From Holdemanella hominis (GTDB lineage: Bacteria; Bacillota_I; Bacilli_A; Erysipelotrichales; Erysipelotrichaceae): a stretch of DNA of 29,661 nucleotides. Under the pieces are notes generated by a model. The model did no database searches. It was not told where the DNA came from and saw nothing but the letters and a program-made list of their open reading frames with translations. The stretch covers positions 1 to 29,661 of the forward strand of contig NZ_JACRWH010000021.1 in the NCBI RefSeq assembly GCF_014306155.1, in the 5' to 3' direction. The position numbers and the translations under genes are program-made. Below are positions 22,490 to 29,661 of the stretch, piece by piece. Numbering within the stretch: the stretch's first letter is position 1; each line of letters begins with the position of its first letter.

Positions 22490-25039
22490 ATGATACAAAT
22501 TCCAGACAACAGTACAATATTAGCTCCGGCTACCCTACATCTATCTTTATACAAAGAAATTTTAAAACAAAAAAAAGATTGCCTTGGCATACAAGTTTTA
22601 ACCTTGTCTAGCTGGCTATCTTCTTTTTATCACGGACAAAATAAATCTGACATTGAAATTCTTTATTTATACAAAGACGCTTTAAAGAATATCTCTCTTT
22701 CCAATGCCTTCTATTCCAGTAAAGAAGACTATGACTTTTTAAATGCCTGTCTAGACTTTATAAAAATGGCAAAAACCTATCAGATTCATGATTTTCCTTG
22801 TTCAACCCAAAAAGAAAAAGATTTACACGAAATCTTAAATCTTCTGTATCCAATTCAACTCAAAGAAGACCAAACGCAAGATGTCCTTTCAAGTTTACCA
22901 GATTTAGAAAACATCTATATCCTAAAAAAAGAATACTCTCAATTAGACAGTTACTGGATTCAAGTGTTGATTGATCATGGCGCAAAATGGCTCGGCGATA
23001 AGCAACTATTAACAACACACTACTACAGTGTTGCCAACGCACGCAAACAAATGGAAGTCATCGCAAATCTTATTATTGAAAATGACTATTCAGCCGATGA
23101 TATTTTCATTGCCCTAAACAACCCAAGTGACATCAATGTTTTAACCCAGATTCTTACAGCACATAAGATTCCATTCACAACTATACAAGAAGTTCATACT
23201 ACATCTATATATAACGAGTGGATCCATTATTTAACATGGGCTAAAGATATGGATTTAAAAAGCTTTTTAAACGTAGTTCAAACCTTATATCCAAATGACA
23301 ATTATCTCTTGCAGTATTACACATTGTTCCCTGAACAATTTTTAAAATTTGAACCTTTCTTAACTACACTTCCATACAAAGATAATGAAATCATTGATTC
23401 CTACCAATTCGCATCCTACCAAAAATTAGAACAAGACACTTTAGAATGGATACACGATCATGCATTCTTATTTGATGCATACGATTTTATCAAGATGGCC
23501 AAACACATTCAAAATCTACATGAACAAGTCACAAAAGAAGATTTGAATGCCTTCAACGATGTCATGTCACTTATCCAAGATGTGCATACACACATTCATA
23601 ATGCGAATGATTTAAACATCTTGATTCACCAAATCCAAAATCTTTCTGTCAATCAGAAAGCCAATTCCATTGAAGGGGTATTCATTGGATCTAGACAAGA
23701 CATCACAAATTTAAGGCCTATCGTCTTTTTAACTGGCACAAATGCCAGTGCATTTCCTGCTTTAAAGTTACATACTGGAATCTTTGATGAGGCCTATGTA
23801 CAAAACACGGATTTACCAAATCTTGAAACACGCATTCAAAACCAGCAGTCACAAATCTTTGACTGTTTGTCTTTGTGTGAAATTCTTTATGTATTCTATC
23901 CACAAAGTGATTATCAAGGAAAGAATTATGAACCTAGCTCCGACATAGAAAATTGGCTCCAACAAAAGGCTGAGTTTATCACTACGCCCGATTCTTTTAA
24001 TTGGACTACCCCAACTATCGATTTAAATGAAACAACTGCTAAATCCATATTCTTTAAGGATGATCATTTTAAAGGATCTATTTCAAGACTCGAATCTTAT
24101 GCAAGATGTCCTTTTTCTCATGCACTAAAATACGGCTTATATTTAAAAGAAAAAGAAGACATCACAGACATTCGAATTCGTGGAAGCATATTACATCATG
24201 TTCTAGAAGTGATTTCTAAAGATAGACAAGAATATACTTCTTTATCCAAAGAAGAAATTCATCACTATGTTGAAAATGAATTTTCCTTCGCAAAAGAAGT
24301 GCTTTTACAACAAATTCCATGGTTTGATTCTCAAATTGAAGAAATCACAGAAAAACTTATGTTGATTTTTGAACAACTACATAATTTTGAATCCAACTGG
24401 CACATGAACATGGATAAACAAGAACATAAGTTCTCTTATTCCTACCCATGGAATGAATATACCATTGATTTATATGGCTATATTGATCGAATCGACAGTT
24501 CAAACACATCTTTTTGTATCTTTGACTATAAATCAAGTGATAAAGATATTAAAATCGATGACTTTGAAAAAGGATTATCTTTGCAGTTAGCCACGTATAC
24601 GTTAGCTTACGAAAAAGAATCCGGTTTAATCCCTGTAGGATGTTTCTATATTGCACTAAGGACAACCCCAGAAACACTCACTTATGGAAAATTAAATTAT
24701 CGCAAAAAAATACCTGAACTCACTGTGAACGATGAAAAAGATATTGCGGATACATTTAAAGTCAATCGAAGATTAAATGGATGGCACTTTAGTGATGCGA
24801 GCATTTATTGTGATGACATAAAACGATACATGCCTGTAAAAAGAGCCAATCCAAGTTTAGAAACCATCAAAGAGGAATGGACTCAAGTCGTTGACAGTCT
24901 TTTAAAGGACATTAAAAGTGGACAAGCTCTACCTAATCACGTCCAAGATGCATGTAAATTCTGTGCTTACAGATCTATTTGTCGAAATTCAGCGAATGAA
25001 GTTGAACCAATGCTTCGTGTAGAAAAGGAGGAAGAATAA
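22490..25039 (+). CDS. addB: AddB-like subunit of the AddAB helicase-nuclease
   Basis: 849 residues, shorter than Bacillus AddB (about 1160). The C-terminal PD-(D/E)XK nuclease domain is clear: GSILHHVLEVIS, YGYIDRID and FCIFDYKSSD with the catalytic D and K, then GLSLQLATYTLAYEK. The iron-sulfur staple is complete: one cysteine in ARCPFSHAL just before the nuclease and three in DACKFCAYRSIC near the C-terminus. The N-terminal region resembles the inactive helicase part but has no Walker A motif (it starts IQIPDNSTILAPATLHLSL). With AddA it processes double-strand ends to 3' tails for RecA. The addA gene follows after 2 bp with its GGAGG inside this gene's last codons. Confidence 0.88.
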   Translation: MIQIPDNSTILAPATLHLSLYKEILKQKKDCLGIQVLTLSSWLSSFYHGQNKSDIEILYLYKDALKNISLSNAFYSSKEDYDFLNACLDFIKMAKTYQIHDFPCSTQKEKDLHEILNLLYPIQLKEDQTQDVLSSLPDLENIYILKKEYSQLDSYWIQVLIDHGAKWLGDKQLLTTHYYSVANARKQMEVIANLIIENDYSADDIFIALNNPSDINVLTQILTAHKIPFTTIQEVHTTSIYNEWIHYLTWAKDMDLKSFLNVVQTLYPNDNYLLQYYTLFPEQFLKFEPFLTTLPYKDNEIIDSYQFASYQKLEQDTLEWIHDHAFLFDAYDFIKMAKHIQNLHEQVTKEDLNAFNDVMSLIQDVHTHIHNANDLNILIHQIQNLSVNQKANSIEGVFIGSRQDITNLRPIVFLTGTNASAFPALKLHTGIFDEAYVQNTDLPNLETRIQNQQSQIFDCLSLCEILYVFYPQSDYQGKNYEPSSDIENWLQQKAEFITTPDSFNWTTPTIDLNETTAKSIFFKDDHFKGSISRLESYARCPFSHALKYGLYLKEKEDITDIRIRGSILHHVLEVISKDRQEYTSLSKEEIHHYVENEFSFAKEVLLQQIPWFDSQIEEITEKLMLIFEQLHNFESNWHMNMDKQEHKFSYSYPWNEYTIDLYGYIDRIDSSNTSFCIFDYKSSDKDIKIDDFEKGLSLQLATYTLAYEKESGLIPVGCFYIALRTTPETLTYGKLNYRKKIPELTVNDEKDIADTFKVNRRLNGWHFSDASIYCDDIKRYMPVKRANPSLETIKEEWTQVVDSLLKDIKSGQALPNHVQDACKFCAYRSICRNSANEVEPMLRVEKEEE

Positions 25040-25041
25040 AC

Positions 25042-28000
25042 ATGGATTTTTCAATTCCCCAACAAAAAGCCATTGACATTCGAGATACAAATGTCGTTGT
25101 CTCTGCCAGTGCCGGAAGTGGTAAAACAGCTGTTTTAGTAGAACGTTTATGTCAGCTTGTATTAAAAGACCATATTTCAATCGATTCTATCCTGGCAATG
25201 ACTTTCACAAAGGATGCGGCAGCTGAAATGAAGGCACGTCTTCTTTCCAAATTAAAAGAGCAGCCAAAAACAGAATACATTCTTCAGCAAATGGCTCTAC
25301 TTGAAACAGCCAGTATTTCAACTATTGATAGTTTCTGCTTGTCGATTGTACAAAATTATTACTATAAGATTCCTATTTCTTATACGATGTCCAAACAAAC
25401 GGCATCTTCAGTCCAAACACGCATCGCCTTTGACAACGCCTACAAACATGCGATTCAAGATTTACACTTAGCTGCATACACAAAATTAAAAATGTATTTT
25501 CTCTCTTTTGGAAAAACAGAAGAAGACATTCAAAAATACATTGAAGATATTTTGGCAATCCTCAACTCTAAATCCGAAGAAGACGCAAAGACATGGATTA
25601 AAAACATTCAAGATTCATATACATATTTAAGTCCAGAATTAATGGAATATGCATTGAAATACTTTCATAATCATTGCTTGGCTATGTCAGAGATTTTAGA
25701 TGAAATAATCTATCAAATCGCAAAGCCTGAAGATTATGAAGTCAAAAAGGACTATTTATCAAAGTGTTTAGATGCCAACTCGTATTCAGATTTTAAAGCT
25801 CAATTTGAATTGTATTTAAAAAATACCATCGGTTTTAAGAAGACAATTGATAAGGTGGATTACTCAAAATATCAAACTTCTTTTAAAGATCATGAAACAA
25901 AGATCGTAGAAAACTTATTTGATGAAGAATTCTATTTAAAGGACATTCAAAATCATAAAGCTTTAGTAGATACCTTATTTGAATTAACCAATAAAGTAAA
26001 GTTATACTTTCAATTGGAAAAGAAGAAAATGGAAGTGATTGACTTTAATGATATGGAGCACTTTGCGTATCAACTCCTTCAAGATCCGATGATCAAAGAA
26101 GAAATGTACAATAAATATCAGATGATTCTTGTGGATGAATTTCAAGATACCAATGAACTTCAAGAAAAAATCATTGCGTCTTTCTGCCATGAAAACAACG
26201 TATTTAGAGTGGGTGACATTAAACAATCCATCTATGGTTTTAGACAAGCCAATCCAAAAATTATGCAGGACTGGATGAAAAAGGAAGATATCAACAACAC
26301 CCCTTTATTATTGCAGGAAAACTATCGTTCCAATGCGAGTGTTATTCAATTCAACAATGATTTTTATAGTAAGATCATGAACAATGAATTATTGGGAAAA
26401 CAATTTGAAGAGATTGATATTGCCAATGTAGGTACGAAAGGACAAATGGAAAGTCCTCAATATCCAGTTCGTTTCTTATATACAGAATATGAAGATGAAG
26501 AAGGCAACAAAGCTACCATCAAAAAGAATCACAATGAGAATCGTTTTGATTTGATTGCACAAGATATTATCGAAAAGCACAAAGCAGGCATGTCCTATAA
26601 ATCTATGTGTGTGTTAACCCGTAATCATGCGCCTCAAGAAAAACTGAAAACAGTTTTTGAGGCCTACAACATTCCGGCTATGATTACCATTGATCATGGA
26701 TTCTACACAAATCCTGCCATCCAAATTGTACTTTCCACTTTAAAAGCTTTAGAAGATTTAACCGACGACATTGCGTTATGTGCTTCTTTAATGTCCCCAT
26801 TATTTAATGTATCTTTTTCTCAAATTGCGAAGTGTTGCATTGGAAAAGAAAAAGGCACATCTTTATATATGAGTATTAAAAACGAAGATTTTATGAAGCC
26901 TTTCTTTGAATTATATGTAAATAGAAATCAAACGATTGTACAACTTCTACAATACATCTATGCCTATAATAATTTCTATTATGCTTCTACAACAATTCAA
27001 GATAAGAACAACCTGGATTATTTATTAGAATTAGCAACCCAGTATGAAAATCAGAGTGACATCCATGGTTTTGTCCTACAACTATCTAAAGATGCAACGC
27101 AAGATCAAACTCAGGAAGCAAGCTTGTATGGCAAAGAAGATGATGTAGTTCAAGTAAAGACAATGCATCAATCTAAAGGTTTACAATTTCCTGTTGTATA
27201 TATTCTTTCGCAACATGAACAAAGAGATAAACATGGCAGTTCATGCATCTTACTTGATTCAATATTAGGATTATCTTTAAAAGGCTTAAGTAATGATTAT
27301 AAATATAAGTACAATTCAATATATCATTTAGCTCTACAAACCAAAAAAAAATTGGATGATCTTGCCGAAGAAATGCGCGTATTCTATGTTGCGACAACAC
27401 GTCCTCAAAAAGAATTGGTCATTGTAGATACGATTGAAAGCATTGAAGATTTTTATAGTCCATTAAACGCCTATACTCTATTAGAAGATGAGAGTTATAC
27501 AGGATGGCTTTTACATACATATGCCAATACGAGTGATTCTCTAGTGGTTTTTGATAAAAAATCAGAATTGTATGAAAGACCATTAAAAGTGCGTCAAAAT
27601 AATAAGTCTTACAAGCTTCCTGTCTATACAAAAACATCCGATGTGTTCTCGAGTCAGACGGCTAGTGGGGCCAAAATGAAATTAGACTGGAAAGATATTT
27701 CTCTTACTAAAAATATAGGAACGCTTCGTGGTACTTTATTCCATGAAATTGTGGCGCAATGTTCATATCCTTATCAACAAGAAGAAATTATTTCTTTTGC
27801 GAATTCTTATGGATATACTTTAAAGGATTATGATATCAAACAGATTCTAGCTTTAAATTCGAATGCACTCTATGCTTCATGGATGAACGAAAAGCATGTA
27901 TTTGAACAAAGCTATATTATTAAAGAAAAAAACCAAGTCGTTCATGGATTTATGGACTTAGTTATCTATAAAGAAGATGAAATAATTATCATTGATTTTA

Positions 28001-28149
28001 AAACAGATACCACGGATAATGAAAATAAATTAATTGATATGTATGCGGCTCAGCTTCAAACTTATAAACATTCAATGGAAAGAATAACGGATTCACCGAT
28101 AAAAACATATATTTATGCTTTTTCTCTATTTAAATGCATCCTTTTATAA
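25042..28149 (+). CDS. addA: AddA helicase-nuclease subunit
   Basis: 1035 residues, somewhat short of the ~1200 usual. A UvrD/PcrA superfamily 1 helicase fused to a nuclease. Walker A SASAGSGKT is at about 21-29, with FTKDAAAEMKARL (motif Ia) and ISTIDSFC following. Walker B is LVDEFQDTNELQ, then FRVGDIKQSIYGFRQA (motif III), TMHQSKGLQFPVV (motif V) and MRVFYVATTRPQKELV (motif VI). The C-terminal PD-(D/E)XK nuclease carries GTLFHEIV, HGFMDLVIY, IIIDFKTD and QLQTYKHSM. It translocates 3' to 5' and cuts the 3'-ended strand; AddB supplies the second nuclease. Coupled to addB. No terminator is evident after it, so readthrough into the permease gene is possible. Confidence 0.95.
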   Translation: MDFSIPQQKAIDIRDTNVVVSASAGSGKTAVLVERLCQLVLKDHISIDSILAMTFTKDAAAEMKARLLSKLKEQPKTEYILQQMALLETASISTIDSFCLSIVQNYYYKIPISYTMSKQTASSVQTRIAFDNAYKHAIQDLHLAAYTKLKMYFLSFGKTEEDIQKYIEDILAILNSKSEEDAKTWIKNIQDSYTYLSPELMEYALKYFHNHCLAMSEILDEIIYQIAKPEDYEVKKDYLSKCLDANSYSDFKAQFELYLKNTIGFKKTIDKVDYSKYQTSFKDHETKIVENLFDEEFYLKDIQNHKALVDTLFELTNKVKLYFQLEKKKMEVIDFNDMEHFAYQLLQDPMIKEEMYNKYQMILVDEFQDTNELQEKIIASFCHENNVFRVGDIKQSIYGFRQANPKIMQDWMKKEDINNTPLLLQENYRSNASVIQFNNDFYSKIMNNELLGKQFEEIDIANVGTKGQMESPQYPVRFLYTEYEDEEGNKATIKKNHNENRFDLIAQDIIEKHKAGMSYKSMCVLTRNHAPQEKLKTVFEAYNIPAMITIDHGFYTNPAIQIVLSTLKALEDLTDDIALCASLMSPLFNVSFSQIAKCCIGKEKGTSLYMSIKNEDFMKPFFELYVNRNQTIVQLLQYIYAYNNFYYASTTIQDKNNLDYLLELATQYENQSDIHGFVLQLSKDATQDQTQEASLYGKEDDVVQVKTMHQSKGLQFPVVYILSQHEQRDKHGSSCILLDSILGLSLKGLSNDYKYKYNSIYHLALQTKKKLDDLAEEMRVFYVATTRPQKELVIVDTIESIEDFYSPLNAYTLLEDESYTGWLLHTYANTSDSLVVFDKKSELYERPLKVRQNNKSYKLPVYTKTSDVFSSQTASGAKMKLDWKDISLTKNIGTLRGTLFHEIVAQCSYPYQQEEIISFANSYGYTLKDYDIKQILALNSNALYASWMNEKHVFEQSYIIKEKNQVVHGFMDLVIYKEDEIIIIDFKTDTTDNENKLIDMYAAQLQTYKHSMERITDSPIKTYIYAFSLFKCILL

Positions 28150-28156
28150 TAACTTA

Positions 28157-28165
28157 TGCTACAAT
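28157..28165 (+). promoter_or_regulatory. Extended -10 promoter for the purine permease gene
   Basis: TGCTACAAT, an extended -10, with a predicted start near 28172 and a strong AAGGAGAGAG ribosome binding site 20 bases further on. No clear -35. There is no riboswitch in the short leader. Confidence 0.45.
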
Positions 28166-28204
28166 GGAGGGGTCTTTTGAAAAAAGAGAGAAGGAGAGAG
28201 ATTC

Positions 28205-29533
28205 ATGGAAAAATTCTTTAAATTGAACGAGAAAGGTTCAAACGTTAAGACAGAGCTTATTGCCGGTCTTACAACATTCTTGGCTATGGCCTACATTCTT
28301 GGGGTTAACCCTGCAGTATTGGCAGATGCTGGTATGGATAAAGCATCTGTATTCCTTGCGACAGCTATTTCTGCTGGTGTGGCAAGTATCATTATGGGAC
28401 TTGTTGCCAACTACCCAGTTGCATTGGCTTCTGGTATGGGTGTAAACGCATTGTTCGCCTACACAATCTGTGGACAAATGGGCCTTAGCTGGGCAGCTGC
28501 ATTAAGTGCTGTATTCATTTCAGGTGTTATCTTTATTCTTATTTCTGTTACTGGTGTTCGTAAAGCTATTATCAATGCGATTCCAGTACAATTAAAATTG
28601 GCAATCGGAGCCGGAATCGGTTTCTTCATTGCGTTTGTTGGTTTAAAAAATGCGGGTATTATTGTAGCTAGTCCTTCAACATTTGTAACAATTGGAAACT
28701 TAACAGATCCAACTGTATTACTTGCGATTGTCGGATTGTTGATCACAATTGCGTTAGTTATTAAAAATGTTCCTGCAGCCGTTTTCGTAGGTATGGTTAT
28801 CACTGCTGTGATTGGAATCATCCTTGGATTCATGGGAATGGCTGGTATGCCTACTTTACCTGAACATTTCATTTCGTTTGATTTTGAATTACAAGCTGCT
28901 GGAGCTTGCTTCTCAGGAATTTCTGAATTATTCGCAAATCCATTCCAAGCTTTCGTAGTTATTTTCTCATTCTTATTTGTTGACTTCTTTGATACAGCTG
29001 GAACACTTGTTGCGATTGGTAACCGTATTGGTTTAATCAACGATAAAGGTGAACTAGAAAATGCTGAACAAGCATTGCTTGCTGATGCGGTTGGTACAGT
29101 ATTTGGTGCAGTTTTAGGTACTAGTACAGTAACTAGCTTCGTTGAATCTAGTTCTGGTGTTGGTGTTGGTGGACGTACAGGTTTAACTGCATGTACATCT
29201 GGTATTTGCTTCTTACTAGCTGTATTCTTATCACCACTTATCTTAAGTACAGTTACGAACGCAGTTACTGCACCAGCATTGATCGTTGTTGGTATTATGA
29301 TGGCACAACAGTTAAAAGGTATTGACTGGGATGACATGATTTTTGCAGCTGCTGGTTTTGTCACTGTTATTATGATGATCTTGATGTATTCTATTTCAAA
29401 TGGTATCGCATGCGGATTCATCGTTTATACAATTGCCATGATTGCAGCTGGTAAAGCGAAAGAAGTTCACCCGACTGTTTGGGCATTAATGATCATCTTC
29501 GTATTATACTTCGCTACACCTTACATTATGTAA
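28205..29533 (+). CDS. NCS2-family purine permease, AzgA/PbuG type
   Basis: 442 residues with about 12-14 membrane helices and no signal peptide. The family signatures are AGLTTFLAMAYILGVNPAVL near the N-terminus, FFDTAGTLVAIGNRIGL around residue 260 and TSFVESSSGVGVGGRTGLTA around 310, the last diagnostic of the AzgA branch. These are proton symporters for hypoxanthine, guanine and adenine; PbuG of Bacillus is the closest model. AzgA proteins are typically 430-450 residues, so this one is complete. Imported hypoxanthine or guanine could be used by Hpt encoded elsewhere in the window. Which base it prefers cannot be told from sequence. AAGGAG precedes the start. Confidence 0.92.
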   Translation: MEKFFKLNEKGSNVKTELIAGLTTFLAMAYILGVNPAVLADAGMDKASVFLATAISAGVASIIMGLVANYPVALASGMGVNALFAYTICGQMGLSWAAALSAVFISGVIFILISVTGVRKAIINAIPVQLKLAIGAGIGFFIAFVGLKNAGIIVASPSTFVTIGNLTDPTVLLAIVGLLITIALVIKNVPAAVFVGMVITAVIGIILGFMGMAGMPTLPEHFISFDFELQAAGACFSGISELFANPFQAFVVIFSFLFVDFFDTAGTLVAIGNRIGLINDKGELENAEQALLADAVGTVFGAVLGTSTVTSFVESSSGVGVGGRTGLTACTSGICFLLAVFLSPLILSTVTNAVTAPALIVVGIMMAQQLKGIDWDDMIFAAAGFVTVIMMILMYSISNGIACGFIVYTIAMIAAGKAKEVHPTVWALMIIFVLYFATPYIM

Positions 29534-29541
29534 AAGAAAAA

Positions 29542-29661
29542 GGGTAATCCGCAATTAGATAGGGTTGACTAAAAGTTGGCTTTAAAAATTGTAGGGTTGA
29601 AAACCCTATGAGTGTTTAAAGGATTATTAACTAGGGAGCAGAGATATTGTGAAATCTCTGC
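29542..29661 (+). other. Structured non-coding region, probably the 5' part of an RNA gene, cut by window edge
   Basis: After the permease stop codon no reading frame continues. Three pairings are visible. GGTAATCC (about 29544-29551) is complementary, with two G-U pairs, to GGATTATT (29621-29628). TAGGGTT-GAA-AACCCTA (29592-29608) is a perfect 7-bp hairpin without a T-run. GCAGAGAT (29638-29645) pairs perfectly with ATCTCTGC (29654-29661) at the very end. The last ~40 bases, TTATTAACTAGGG followed by this hairpin, loosely resemble the start of a type B RNase P RNA (Bacillus: TTCTTAACG...then a GCAGAT hairpin). This is only a suggestion, since the diagnostic GAGGAAAGUCC would come after the window ends. 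Confidence 0.35.

Noticed and set aside
28166..28204. Riboswitch or attenuator in the purine permease leader
   Set aside because: The leader is about 35 bases; only a small A/T hairpin (TCTTTT-GAA-AAAAGA) is possible, too small for any known purine aptamer.
28459..29421. Long open frame of 320 codons antisense to the purine permease
   Set aside because: Composition (Pro, Thr, Ala, Ile, Asn rich, no domain) is that of a complementary-strand reading of a membrane protein gene, and the sense gene has full family signatures.
29565..29602. TTGACT and TTGAAA as -35 boxes for the structured RNA at the edge
   Set aside because: No acceptable -10 at 16-18 bp from either; GATTAT is 19 bp from the second. 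Not strong enough to list.
29592..29608. TAGGGTT-GAA-AACCCTA as terminator of the permease gene
   Set aside because: No T-run follows the stem, and it lies in a region with further pairing, so it fits a structured RNA better.
1..29661. tRNA genes, CRISPR arrays, insertion sequences, phage or defence islands
   Set aside because: No cloverleaf-like sequences, regularly spaced repeats, transposase signatures or phage genes were seen on either strand; every long frame is accounted for by ordinary chromosomal genes.

Overview
The window reads as chromosomal DNA of a low-GC, Gram-positive anaerobe of the Bacillota. The gene order tilS-hpt-ftsH-hslO-dusB, the run rnmV-rsmA-ispE, the split two-subunit transketolase, AddAB rather than RecBCD, and strong AGGAGG ribosome binding sites all fit. 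A lineage near the Erysipelotrichia is my best guess, but this rests on general character and not on a marker gene. I see no tRNA, complete rRNA, CRISPR array, insertion sequence, prophage or plasmid gene. Coding density is very high and no gene-free stretch exceeds 300 bases.

Layout. Positions 1-3469 (minus) hold a hexuronate catabolic operon, uxuA-uxuB-eda-kdgK (kdgK cut by the window edge). It converts mannonate/fructuronate to pyruvate and glyceraldehyde-3-phosphate, with a divergent AraC-type regulator at 3600 and a cre-like CcpA site in the promoter. Positions 4493-6814 (minus) hold the two transketolase subunits followed by a YbxB/RsmC-type methyltransferase. A small orphan gene (6897-7268) and the glycogen branching enzyme glgB (7347-9173, with its own cre-like box) follow.

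Positions 9278-14960 (minus) carry the conserved tilS-hpt-ftsH-hslO-dusB block for tRNA modification, purine salvage and membrane/redox proteostasis. A PemK/MazF-like orphan lies at 14968-15516. From 20826 down to 15566 (minus) is a tightly overlapping series: YitT-type membrane protein, rnmV, rsmA, ispE, a DUF1146 membrane peptide, a degenerate MreB-like protein and a TagO/WecA-type glycosyl-1-phosphate transferase, linking rRNA maturation, isoprenoid and cell-wall precursor synthesis.

The right third (plus strand) starts with a purine-class riboswitch (20928-20992) directly in front of an uncharacterised FAD-dependent dehydrogenase. Then come addB-addA (recombinational repair), preceded by two tandem palindromes, and an AzgA-type purine permease. 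The last ~100 bases look like the 5' part of a structured RNA cut by the window edge.

Most notable: the riboswitch with a changed J2/3 core controlling a gene of unknown function; an MreB-like protein whose phosphate-binding motif is destroyed; an AddB without Walker A; a regulator whose promoter predicts a leaderless mRNA; and several terminators that contain the stop codon of the gene they end. Start codons were moved inward from the longest open frame where the ribosome binding site and family alignment demanded it (tkt N subunit, glgB, dusB, hslO, tagO-like, rsmA, rnmV, YitT gene).
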